From Pseudomonadales bacterium (GTDB taxonomy: Bacteria; Pseudomonadota; Gammaproteobacteria; Pseudomonadales; Azotimanducaceae): 14,439 nt of DNA. Positions 6,953-14,306 of this stretch are shown here, one piece after another. Position 1 is the stretch's first letter. Each line of letters begins with the position of its first letter. The notes below the pieces were generated by a model that made no database searches, was not told the origin of the DNA, and saw only the letters and a program-made list of their open reading frames with translations. Made by a program: the position numbers and the translations under genes. The DNA is taken from NCBI GenBank assembly GCA_022448765.1, contig JAKUTI010000042.1, positions 1 to 14,439 of the forward strand, in the 5' to 3' direction.

Positions 6953-7222
6953 TTGTGGCCCTGTATACAGATAGATACCGGCTAGGCCGGCAGTCGTAGA
7001 GCGAATAGCCTTGTAGGCAGCTTCTCGAACAAACGGATTGGCACACGCTGGCTCACGACCGCTTGTACAACTGGCGGAACTACCAGCCCACAGAGCCCTC
7101 GAGATGTTTGATCGATTATCACAAAGCACGCCTCACAGGAGCGCGAACTATATGCCGAGGGGGAACCGAACGCCAATCGGACAGAGCCCCTCATGCAGAC
7201 CTATGGCACACGCCTGTGCCGT
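6903..7222. other. 320-base intergenic region between purT and leuA
   Basis: No recognisable gene. It contains a hairpin directly after purT (7205-7220), a GC-rich hairpin CCGGC-TAG-GCCGG (6978-6990) and a perfect 10-base palindrome CTGTATACAG (6961-6970). Weak ORFs of 60-76 codons occur on both strands (for example minus 6982-7194, with AGGT upstream of its ATG), but I recognise none of them. No convincing leuA promoter, T-box or leucine-rich leader peptide is visible. Confidence 0.6.
7205..7220 (-). terminator. hairpin just downstream of purT
   Basis: GGCACA-CGCC-TGTGCC, a perfect 6-base stem with a 4-base loop, lies 2 bases past the purT stop. No T-tract follows on the minus strand, so it could act as a 3' stabiliser or a Rho-assisted end instead of an intrinsic terminator. 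Confidence 0.35.
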
Positions 7223-8407
7223 TCATTCGAGTTCCACAGAGACGGCCTGGGCAACGCTAAAAGCTTTGGCGCGAGCATTATCTACATCGTTCCCAAGAGC
7301 TAGGCCAACGCCCATACGACGTTCGCCCCTCACTTCGGGTTTACCGAAAAGTCTGAGCTGAGTATCGGGCTCCACCAGTGCGTCTTCCAAGTTTCCAAAT
7401 TTAACACTGGCAGCGTTTCCCTCCGCAATAATGACCGCGGATGCAGCCGGCCCTCGCTGTCTGATCACCGGCACAGGCAACCCAAGAATCGCCCGAACGT
7501 GAAGCGCGAACTCAGAAAGGTCCTGACTGATGAGTGTCACCATCCCCGTATCGTGCGGCCGCGGACTGACCTCGCTAAACCAAACTTCGTCGCCTTGGAT
7601 AAAAAACTCGACGCCAAAGAGCCCATACCCACCCAACTGGCCGGTAACAAGAGCAGCAATGCGCTCGCACTCCTCACGCGCGGGAATACTCATCGGTTGA
7701 GGTTGCCACGATTCTTGGTAATCACCCCCTTCCTGCCGATGTCCAATCGGCTCGCAAAAGGCAACGCCATCGATATGCTGGATCGTCAATAGGGTGATTT
7801 CGTAATCGAAATCGACGAACCCCTCGACGATCACTTTGTCTGCGCCACCCCGAGCGCCTTCTTGCGCGTACGCCCAGCTGGCAAGCGCGTCCGCCGGTTC
7901 AGCAACCGTGGACTGCCCCTTGCCCGAAGAGCTCATGACTGGCTTAACAACGCAAGGCGTTCCTATTTCCCGGATGGCCGCCAAATACTCATCTTCGGTC
8001 GCAGCGAATACATAGGGCGAGGTCAGGATACCTAGCGATTCCGCCGCGAGACGCCTGATACCTTCCCTGTTCATGGTCAATCGCGCCGCGTTCGCCGTCG
8101 GAATAACTCGGAATCCCTCGCTTTCGAGCTCGACAAGGGTCTCAGTCGCGATCGCTTCTATCTCGGGAACGATGAGATCTGGTTTTTCTTCATAAATCAC
8201 CTGCCGTAATGCGTCGGCATCTAGCATATTGATGACATGACTCCGGTGGGCCACCTGCATACCCGGTGCGTTGGCATAACGATCCACCGCAACCACTTCG
8301 ACACCGAGCCGTTGCAATTCGATTACCACTTCCTTACCTAGTTCGCCGGAGCCAAGCATCAGCGCTTTGGTCCCCGATGCAGACAGCGGCGTTCCTATGC
8401 TAGTCAT
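7223..8407 (-). CDS. purT: formate-dependent phosphoribosylglycinamide formyltransferase PurT
   Basis: PurT uses ATP and formate to convert GAR to formyl-GAR, the third step of purine synthesis, as a folate-independent alternative to PurN. The 394 residues match E. coli PurT (392) almost motif for motif: GSGELGKEV (19-27), VAVDRYANAPGMQVAHRSHVI, PEIEAIATE, the ATP-grasp segments KPVMSSSGKGQS and VIVEGFVDFDYEITLL, GHRQEGGDYQESWQP, and EVSPRPHDTGMVTLISQD near the Mg-ATP site. The ATG overlaps the stop of the carbonic anhydrase-like gene in an ATGA, so the two are transcribed together and probably translationally coupled. The SD would lie inside the upstream gene. A hairpin follows the stop. Confidence 0.97.
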   Translation of the reverse strand: MTSIGTPLSASGTKALMLGSGELGKEVVIELQRLGVEVVAVDRYANAPGMQVAHRSHVINMLDADALRQVIYEEKPDLIVPEIEAIATETLVELESEGFRVIPTANAARLTMNREGIRRLAAESLGILTSPYVFAATEDEYLAAIREIGTPCVVKPVMSSSGKGQSTVAEPADALASWAYAQEGARGGADKVIVEGFVDFDYEITLLTIQHIDGVAFCEPIGHRQEGGDYQESWQPQPMSIPAREECERIAALVTGQLGGYGLFGVEFFIQGDEVWFSEVSPRPHDTGMVTLISQDLSEFALHVRAILGLPVPVIRQRGPAASAVIIAEGNAASVKFGNLEDALVEPDTQLRLFGKPEVRGERRMGVGLALGNDVDNARAKAFSVAQAVSVELE

Positions 8408-8940
8408 TTCGCCTCCAACGTTGTTTGCGCGATTAGTCCCTCACGGTAACGACGTGCGTTATTTACGTAGCGTTCCGAGAACCCGGTAATTTCTTCTATT
8501 TCTGCGTCCGAGATTTGCCGAATTACTTTTCCAGGCGACCCGAGAACCAAGGAACCGTCCGGGATTTCTTTGCCTTCGGTAATCAGCGTATTGCTACCAA
8601 CAAGACAGTTGTCACCGATAACGGCTCCATTCATGACTATCGAGTTAATCCCAATTAGCGAGTTATTTCCGATGGTGCATCCATGCAAAACCACTTTATG
8701 GCCCACCGTTACGCGATCGCCAATAGAAACCGGAAAATCTTCATCCATATGCACGACGCAGTTGTCCTGAATATTGGACTCTTCACCAACAACTATTTCA
8801 TCGTAGTCGCCCCTTAGCACCGCGCCCCACCATACGCTAGCGTGACTCTTCAAGGTCACAGCGCCGATAACCACGGCGGTCTCCGCAATGTAGTACGGAC
8901 CTTCGGTCCGAACACTCCGGTTCTCGAGTTCGTAAATCAT
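8404..8940 (-). CDS. yrdA: gamma-class carbonic anhydrase-like protein (YrdA/PaaY type)
   Basis: This 178-residue protein is built of left-handed beta-helix hexapeptide repeats. Conserved elements include WWGAVLRGD (37-45), NIQDNCVVHMD (57-66) and VGHKVVLHGCTIG (79-91). H64, H81 and H86 are the expected zinc ligands, and R43, D45, Q58 and D59 match conserved positions. A longer reading from 9051 exists, but I choose the ATG at 8940 because relatives begin MIYELx and a strong SD (GGGAGG) sits 5 bases upstream. The family includes true carbonic anhydrases and close homologues with no demonstrated activity, so hydration of CO2 is likely but not certain. It overlaps purT by 4 bases. A functional link to purine synthesis is not established. 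Confidence 0.92.
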   Translation of the reverse strand: MIYELENRSVRTEGPYYIAETAVVIGAVTLKSHASVWWGAVLRGDYDEIVVGEESNIQDNCVVHMDEDFPVSIGDRVTVGHKVVLHGCTIGNNSLIGINSIVMNGAVIGDNCLVGSNTLITEGKEIPDGSLVLGSPGKVIRQISDAEIEEITGFSERYVNNARRYREGLIAQTTLEAK

Positions 8941-9054
8941 CAATACCTCCCTCTTCGAGGCCATTTTGCGCTCCGCTCGCACTCGGTTACAAATGGTGTT
9001 CGCGTTTCGTGTTAGTTTCGCTCGCTCGTATAAACGGGGTCTTTCCATCATCCA
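8941..9054. promoter_or_regulatory. divergent promoter region, carbonic anhydrase and Nudix genes
   Basis: These 114 bases separate the two divergent starts. For the Nudix gene a TATAAA (9029-9034) makes a plausible -10, but no good -35 lies upstream. For the carbonic anhydrase gene only the SD next to the ATG is clear. No operator palindrome was recognised. Confidence 0.35.
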
Positions 9055-9600
9055 ATGAAGTTCTGCAGTAGTTGCAGCGCACCCGTCAGCCTCAAGGTGC
9101 CCGAAGGAGACAATCGCCCTAGGTCAGTCTGCGACACGTGTGGAGCGATCCACTACGAAAATCCCAAAGTGGTGGTCGGTTGCTTGGTGATTGCCGACGA
9201 CCGTGTTCTTCTTTGTCGACGCGGAATTGATCCACGTTCTGGCCTTTGGACGTTGCCCGCTGGATACCTTGAAACAAATGAAACCACGGAAGAAGGCGCC
9301 GTTAGGGAAACGTGGGAAGAGGCTCGCGCGCGAGTCGATATCGACTCGCTCTATACTATCTTTGACCTCCCTTACATATCGCAAATCTACATGTTTTATA
9401 GAGCACGATTACGAGATGGCCGCTTTTCGGCCGGCGAGGAAACCCTTGAAGCAGACGTCTTCTCTGAGCGGGATCTACCGTGGGATAAACTCGCGTTCCC
9501 CGTGGTCGAAAGAACGCTGAAGCTCTATTTCCAAGACCGCGAGAACGACGACTTTCCCATCCACTCAGAATCCATCAAGAAGCGGCCCATCCGTCGCTAA
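9055..9600 (+). CDS. zinc-ribbon Nudix hydrolase (Nudix_N_2 family)
   Basis: The 181 residues have an N-terminal zinc ribbon with C4-x2-C7 and C26-x2-C29 plus GAIHYENPK, as in the Nudix_N_2 group, followed by the Nudix fold. The Nudix box spans G70-A92: G70, E76, R84-E85 and E88-E89 are present, so the metal-binding core is intact, but the second conserved glycine is R91. Nudix enzymes cleave nucleoside diphosphates linked to another group. Related plant proteins with this N-terminus hydrolyse FAD or ADP-ribose, but the substrate here cannot be read from the sequence. The ATG has only a distant G-rich stretch as SD. The gene is divergent from the carbonic anhydrase gene and convergent with purL, 21 bases from its stop. 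I see no clear terminator between them. Confidence 0.9.
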   Translation: MKFCSSCSAPVSLKVPEGDNRPRSVCDTCGAIHYENPKVVVGCLVIADDRVLLCRRGIDPRSGLWTLPAGYLETNETTEEGAVRETWEEARARVDIDSLYTIFDLPYISQIYMFYRARLRDGRFSAGEETLEADVFSERDLPWDKLAFPVVERTLKLYFQDRENDDFPIHSESIKKRPIRR

Positions 9601-9621
9601 CGCCCTATTCGGCCGAGGAAA

Positions 9622-12600
9622 TCAGCCCACGGCAACGCGAATATTCCGGAATAGACGCAGCCACGGACCGTCTTCACGATCAACGTGCGCGGGAGCGACA
9701 TACGAATTTTGCACCGTCCGAAAGACCCGTTCTGGGTGCGGCATCATGGCCAACACGCGACCCGTCGTCGACGTTATTCCAGCAATTCCTCGAGGCGAGC
9801 CATTCGGGTTCATCGGGTACGACGTACTAACGCCCCGCGAGTCCACGTATCGCGCGGCGACAATGTCCGAGTCCTCAATATCTGGGGTCGCTATGCTGTG
9901 CTCAAACTGCGCCCGCCCTTCCCCGTGCGCCACCGGTATTGGAATTTGACTATCTCCCATGGCTTCGAGCCAAGGCGATCTACTCGTTGTGATACTGATT
10001 TGAACGGTTCGAGCCTCGAATTGATCTGAGCGATTACGCACAAAGCGTGGCCATGACGCCGCCCCAGGAATCAGTTCTTTCAATTGGGTCATCATCTGAC
10101 AGCCGTTGCACACACCAAGGGCAAACGTGTCTTCCTCGAAGAACCGCTGGAACTGCTCCCTGACGGCGTCGTCAAAGAGAATGGATTTGGCCCAACCGCC
10201 ACCGCCACCCAGGACATCTCCGTACGAAAAGCCGCCGCACGCTGCAAGCACACGATAGTCCGAAAGATCCTTTAACCCGGCAAACAAATCGGACATATGT
10301 ACGTCTTCAGCTTCGAATCCCGCGCGGTCGAACGCTGCCGCCATTTCAATCTGACCGTTGACTCCTTGATCTCGCAGAATAGCGACCCGCGGCCGCACAT
10401 TCTTATATCGGGCAACAACGTTGTCAGTAGGATCAAACGTCAACCGCTCGCTCAATACTGAATCTTCATCCTGGATCATGGTGAACTCTTCATCAGCGCA
10501 TTCGGTGTCGTCGCGTAGTCGCTGCATTTGATGGCTCGTCGTTGCCCATATTTCTTCGAGATCCGCCCTCGACGAACGAAAAACCTCCTTGTTGTTGGCG
10601 TAAATGAAAATATCTTCGTCCATGCGCGTTCGACCAACGGCGGTGACACACATATCGACCGCAACTAATTCGTTCCTGACATCCGACACGTCCTCCACCG
10701 GAACTTGAATGACAACCCCAACCTCTTCGTTGAATAGGTCAGGCACGAGATCATCGGAAGCGAGAATGTCGACGCCGACCCGGCCCGCAAACGCCATCTC
10801 AAGGATCGTGACGATAAGGCCGCCGTCAGAGCGATCGTGCAACGCAAGAACGCGTCGACTCCTGCACAGTTTCAGGATGGTCTCTAAAAAAAGTTTGAGG
10901 TCCTTACCATCATCGACGTCCGGGCACTCGCCCTCGATCCCCTCAAAAACCTGCGAAATCGCGCTACCACCAAGCCGTGCTTTTTCGTTCAGTGTGAGTA
11001 GGAGTATCTGCGTTTCACCACCACGTAATTCCGGCGTAATGACGCGGCGAGCATCCGTGACGGGACCGAATGCGCTGATAATTAGCGTCACGTGCGATGT
11101 CACCGACTGTGAATCCTCGGCGGCGATCCATGAGGTCTGCATCGAAAGACTATCTTTTCCCACGGGGATCGCGATTCCCAAATCGGGGCAGAGCTCCATC
11201 CCCACCGCACGAACGGCTTCATGCAGCGCTTGATTCTGGCCCTCGTGATCGGCGGCGGCCATCCAATTGGCCGAGAGGACAACCCGATGAAGACTCTCTA
11301 GGGGCACGCCCATCAGGTTAGTTAACGATTCGGCAACTGCCATACGCGCGGAAGCCGACGGGTCAATCGTTGCGAGGGCGGGTCTCTCTCCCATCGCCAT
11401 TGCTTCTCCACGATACGTATCAAACCCAGCCAACGTAACGGCAGAGTCAGCAACAGGAACCTGGTAAGGCCCAACCATCTGATCGCGAGCCACGAGACCC
11501 GTGATACTTCGATCACCGATCGTAACTAGGAATTTCTTAGATCCCACCGCTGGAAAACGCAGAACCCGCTGGATAGCTTCGTTTAAATCGACTTTCGGCA
11601 TTGCATCGGGTGCACCCGATCTTGTCTGAGTTTGATAGGCGCGCTGAACCTTCGGAGGTTTACCAAGTAAAGTTGAAAGCGGTAAGTCCACCGCAGTGAG
11701 GCCCGTTTCACTGTCGGTAACTTGAAGTATCTTTTCCTCGGTCGCCTGTCCCACGATCGCGTAAGGACAACGTTCACGCCGACATATCGATTCAAAGCGT
11801 TCAAGTTCGTGCTCTGTCACTGCCAGTACATAACGCTCCTGCGCTTCGTTACACCACAACTCCATTGGCGACATCCCGGAATCGGCGTTCGGGATGGCTT
11901 GGAGATCGATAAGGCCTCCCCGGTTCGCATCATTGACGAGTTCGGGTATTGCATTTGAAAGACCTCCTGCACCCACGTCGTGAATGAGGCGGATAGGATT
12001 TTGCGGACCTAATGCTACGCATCGGTCAATGACCTCCTGGCAACGCCGCTGAATCTCCGCGTTATCTCGTTGCACGGACGCAAAATCCAATTCGCTCGAG
12101 GAAGTACCCGAACCTACGCTAGAGGCAGCGCCCCCGCCAAGCCCAATCAACATCGCTGGTCCGCCCAATACGATCAACCGAGCGTGGACAGGAATATCGT
12201 CGGCATCGATATGGGAGCCCCGGATACTACCGAGCCCTCCGGCAATCATGACGGGCTTGTGGTACCCCCACTCGGAGGATGCGTCTAAACGCTGTTCGAA
12301 TGTGCGAAAGTAGCCGCATATTGCGGGGCGCCCAAATTCGTTATTGAAAGCCGCCGCACCTACCGGTCCTTCCAGCATGACTTGGAGCGCTGAAACAATT
12401 CTTTCCGGCCTCCCAAAACTCGTTTCCCACGGTTGCAAGTCGCCCGGAATTTCTAGGTGCGACGTGGTGAAACCACAAAGTCCGGCTTTTGGTTTGGATC
12501 CTCGACCAACCGCACCCTCATCGCGAATCTCCCCGCCAGAACCGGTTGCAGCGCCCGCATAGGGCGCAATGGCCGTTGGATGATTATGCGTTTCCACTTT

Positions 12601-13464
12601 CATCACGATGTGAGCCGGTTCTTTTACAACCCGGTAAACCTGATCTTCCGCGTCCGGGAAAAAACGTGCGACGACGGGTCCCTCGATCACCGCTGCGTTG
12701 TCGGAATATGCAGAAAGAATCCCTTTCCCGTTAATACTGCGATGAGTGTTTCGAATCATCTGGAACAAAGACTGTTGCTGACTTACCCCGTCAACTTGCC
12801 AGGTCGCGTTAAATATTTTGTGTCGACAATGTTCCGAGTTGGCCTGTGCGAACATCATGAGTTCGACGTCGGTCGGGTTTCGACCCAAACTGGCGTATGC
12901 CGCGACCAGGTATTCGATCTCATCTTCTGATAATGCCAACCCCAAACCCACATTGGCCTCAGACAACGCCACATGGGGCTCACCCGAAAGATTGATTTCG
13001 CCTAGTAACCCGGGCGTGGGACGATCGAAGAGGCCAGAGAACGCTTCGTCGTCAATGACCGTCTCCGTCATCCGATCGTGCAATGCTGAAACGTAGCGAT
13101 CGTCGGTCGCGTCTACGTACCATCGAATGCCCCTTTCGACACGAAGAATTCCCCGGATACCTACCAGGCGAAAGATATCGGTTGCTTTACTCGACCATGG
13201 CGATGTCGTCCCAATTCGGGGAATCACGACACAATAGGGTTTACGAGCATGTCCAAGACGGGTACGCGAAGGCCCGTAGTCCAGAAGCGCCATGATCACT
13301 TCCCGCGTCTCATCCGGAAAAGGCTCTGCCGCGTGCAGGAAATGGACGTATTCGGCATCAAGCTCTCCCACCGAATCGTCGATCGCGCGCAAACGATTGC
13401 GTACCTTATCGAGTTTATTTCTGGAAAATGCCGGGCGTCCCGATAGTACTTCTACATGGGCCAT
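9622..13464 (-). CDS. purL: phosphoribosylformylglycinamidine synthase PurL (large, single-chain)
   Basis: PurL converts FGAR, glutamine and ATP to FGAM, the fourth step of purine synthesis. The 1280-residue single-chain form (E. coli 1295) is typical of gamma- and betaproteobacteria. In order: an N-terminal PurS-like domain (about 1-145), a linker (about 175-225) with FAQANSEHCRHKIFNA (205-220), two AIRS-like halves with ETHNHPTAI (291-299) and PYAGAATGSGGEIRDEG (301-317), and a C-terminal glutaminase. The glutaminase triad is C1119 in GVCNGCQMM, H1243 and E1245 in MPHPERVF, matching E. coli C1135/H1260/E1262. The glycine loop reads GGGGGWAKS where E. coli has GAGEGWAKS. It lies 54 bases downstream of tadA on the same strand. 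GGAAACGAG precedes the ATG. No PurR-like operator was seen. Confidence 0.97.
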   Translation of the reverse strand: MAHVEVLSGRPAFSRNKLDKVRNRLRAIDDSVGELDAEYVHFLHAAEPFPDETREVIMALLDYGPSRTRLGHARKPYCVVIPRIGTTSPWSSKATDIFRLVGIRGILRVERGIRWYVDATDDRYVSALHDRMTETVIDDEAFSGLFDRPTPGLLGEINLSGEPHVALSEANVGLGLALSEDEIEYLVAAYASLGRNPTDVELMMFAQANSEHCRHKIFNATWQVDGVSQQQSLFQMIRNTHRSINGKGILSAYSDNAAVIEGPVVARFFPDAEDQVYRVVKEPAHIVMKVETHNHPTAIAPYAGAATGSGGEIRDEGAVGRGSKPKAGLCGFTTSHLEIPGDLQPWETSFGRPERIVSALQVMLEGPVGAAAFNNEFGRPAICGYFRTFEQRLDASSEWGYHKPVMIAGGLGSIRGSHIDADDIPVHARLIVLGGPAMLIGLGGGAASSVGSGTSSSELDFASVQRDNAEIQRRCQEVIDRCVALGPQNPIRLIHDVGAGGLSNAIPELVNDANRGGLIDLQAIPNADSGMSPMELWCNEAQERYVLAVTEHELERFESICRRERCPYAIVGQATEEKILQVTDSETGLTAVDLPLSTLLGKPPKVQRAYQTQTRSGAPDAMPKVDLNEAIQRVLRFPAVGSKKFLVTIGDRSITGLVARDQMVGPYQVPVADSAVTLAGFDTYRGEAMAMGERPALATIDPSASARMAVAESLTNLMGVPLESLHRVVLSANWMAAADHEGQNQALHEAVRAVGMELCPDLGIAIPVGKDSLSMQTSWIAAEDSQSVTSHVTLIISAFGPVTDARRVITPELRGGETQILLLTLNEKARLGGSAISQVFEGIEGECPDVDDGKDLKLFLETILKLCRSRRVLALHDRSDGGLIVTILEMAFAGRVGVDILASDDLVPDLFNEEVGVVIQVPVEDVSDVRNELVAVDMCVTAVGRTRMDEDIFIYANNKEVFRSSRADLEEIWATTSHQMQRLRDDTECADEEFTMIQDEDSVLSERLTFDPTDNVVARYKNVRPRVAILRDQGVNGQIEMAAAFDRAGFEAEDVHMSDLFAGLKDLSDYRVLAACGGFSYGDVLGGGGGWAKSILFDDAVREQFQRFFEEDTFALGVCNGCQMMTQLKELIPGAASWPRFVRNRSDQFEARTVQISITTSRSPWLEAMGDSQIPIPVAHGEGRAQFEHSIATPDIEDSDIVAARYVDSRGVSTSYPMNPNGSPRGIAGITSTTGRVLAMMPHPERVFRTVQNSYVAPAHVDREDGPWLRLFRNIRVAVG

Positions 13465-13518
13465 GACTCGTTTCCAGTAATCTTCGTTGCGAACGCGTCC
13501 ATCGATTGCACCAAATCC

Positions 13519-13992
13519 TTATCTCCTGACCTTGAAAAAGGTCTGGACGAGACACTTGCACTGTTTCTCCAAGACACCCCGAGACACAGCAATATCATGA
13601 TTGTGCGGAAAGTCTTCGAGTGCCCGGCAAGTGCTTTCGACTGCCCCCGTCTTGGGTTCGGTCGCCCCATAAACCAAACGAGCAACTCGGGCGTGTATCA
13701 AGGAACCTATACACATCAAACAGGGTTCCAGCGTGACATACACCGTGACCCCGGGAAGTCGATAATTATTTTCATGAAGGCACGCCGCACGTATCGCGAC
13801 TACTTCTGCGTGCGCAGTCGGGTCGGCCAACGTACGCGGTTGGTTGTAACCGCGACCGATGATTTCGTTTTGGTACACGACGACGGCGCCCACGGGAACT
13901 TCATCAAACGACACAGCCAATCTTGCCTGGTCTAGCGCCGCATGCATGTAGCGAATATCTATCGAGGAGCTAGTCAATCCAGGCACCTCCAT
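13519..13992 (-). CDS. tadA: tRNA-specific adenosine deaminase TadA
   Basis: TadA deaminates A34 to inosine in tRNA-Arg(ACG) so that it can read CGU, CGC and CGA. The 157 residues show the cytidine/adenosine deaminase zinc site: H61-A-E63 (E63 is the proton shuttle) and P90-C91-x2-C94. VPVGAVVV (32-39), NYRLPGVTVYVTLEPC (76-91) and ARVARLVYGATEPKTGAVES (101-120) are characteristic of TadA rather than of cytosine or guanine deaminases. M16 is an alternative start, but the E. coli protein also has residues before that point and M16 has no SD, so I keep the ATG at 13992. Its own SD is weak. purL follows 54 bases downstream and is probably cotranscribed. Confidence 0.95.
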   Translation of the reverse strand: MEVPGLTSSSIDIRYMHAALDQARLAVSFDEVPVGAVVVYQNEIIGRGYNQPRTLADPTAHAEVVAIRAACLHENNYRLPGVTVYVTLEPCLMCIGSLIHARVARLVYGATEPKTGAVESTCRALEDFPHNHDIAVSRGVLEKQCKCLVQTFFKVRR

Positions 13993-14057
13993 TCAAGAGA
14001 TCACTCCCACTCAATGACTAGTGCCCTCTCCAAGCCTTCATTTACACGGGTTTAAAG

Positions 14058-14079
14058 AAGTTTGTATTAAGTTTGTGTA
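14058..14079 (+). repeat. two tandem copies of an 11-base AT-rich unit
   Basis: AAGTTTGTATT (14058-14068) is followed directly by AAGTTTGTGTA (14069-14079), identical at 9 of 11 positions and about one helical turn apart. TTACAC (14042-14047) and GTGTAA (14075-14080) form an inverted pair around them. The array lies 57 bases upstream of the receptor-gene -35. It could be an UP-like or regulator-binding element. Confidence 0.5.
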
Positions 14080-14135
14080 AGAGATATTTCATTTTCCTCT
14101 AATTTTCGTACGAATACCTATGAACTACGCATTTT

Positions 14136-14164
14136 TTGACAAATAAGGGTGAGGAGACTATATA
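14136..14164 (+). promoter_or_regulatory. sigma70 promoter for the TonB-dependent receptor gene
   Basis: A consensus TTGACA (14136-14141) and TATATA (14159-14164) are separated by exactly 17 bases and preceded by an AT-rich stretch. It is the best -35/-10 pair seen in the window. Transcription would start near 14171, giving a leader of about 136 bases before the GTG. Confidence 0.65.
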
Positions 14165-14170
14165 GTCGCC

Positions 14171-14306
14171 TGGCTTTTGGTAGGTCGGCCTGCTTATACA
14201 CGGCGAACGGAAGCAAATGGTGGATCCGTCCGTCCTCTTGGCGAGAGCCACTCCGCAACATACAGGGCACTAGCCCGTCTTTGGAACAGAATTGGAGAAG
14301 GGAATC
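14171..14306 (+). ncRNA. possible structured 5' leader of the TonB-receptor mRNA
   Basis: Three consecutive hairpins can be drawn: ACGGA/TCCGT (14207-14211 with 14225-14229), TGGC-GAGA-GCCA with a GNRA-type tetraloop (14239-14250), and GGGC-ACTA-GCCC (14265-14276). The last ends 17 bases before the GGAG ribosome-binding site. An alternative GTGG/CCAC pairing (14220-14223 with 14248-14251) would compete with the first two. No known riboswitch consensus fits. Structures were found by eye without energy calculation. Confidence 0.25.

Larger units (their letters stand above)
13993..14306. other. 314-base divergent intergenic region, tadA / TonB-receptor
   Basis: No gene is seen here. The left part up to about 14165 is AT-rich and holds an 11-base tandem repeat and a good plus-strand promoter. 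The right part (14171-14306) is more GC-rich and can form several small hairpins. A tadA promoter must lie on the minus strand of the left part, but no clear pair of hexamers stands out. Confidence 0.7.

Noticed and set aside
6961..6970. LexA or other SOS operator at CTGTATACAG
   Set aside because: The SOS box needs CTG and CAG ten bases apart. Here the palindrome is only ten bases in total.
6903..7222. tRNA gene or leucine T-box in the leuA upstream region
   Set aside because: No cloverleaf with a proper T-loop and acceptor stem could be drawn on either strand, and no T-box or leucine-codon run was found.
8414..8435. PurR operator near the purT start
   Set aside because: AACGTTGTTTGCGCG has a partial resemblance to the PurR palindrome but lacks its symmetry, and it lies inside the coding end of the upstream gene.
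8941..9051. Longer start for the carbonic anhydrase-like gene at 9051
   Set aside because: The extra 37 residues are basic and unlike the family. The ATG at 8940 has a GGGAGG at ideal spacing and matches the usual MIYEL start.
10709..11233. Plus-strand 174-codon frame inside purL
   Set aside because: It is antisense to conserved purL sequence, serine/arginine-rich and without a recognisable domain. It is a shadow of purL.
13456..13935. Plus-strand 159-codon frame antisense to tadA
   Set aside because: It overlaps the conserved deaminase motifs on the other strand and shows no family features.
14018..14273. 10-base inverted repeat CTAGTGCCCT (14018-14027) / AGGGCACTAG (14264-14273)
   Set aside because: A single 10-base match over about 240 bases is borderline by chance, has no target duplication or flanking mobile gene, and its right arm is part of a local hairpin.
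14171..14306. Cobalamin riboswitch in the TonB-receptor leader
   Set aside because: Fragments such as GGTGGATCC and CCGCAAC recall parts of the B12 element, but the order and spacing do not fit, the downstream B12 box is absent and the leader is too short.
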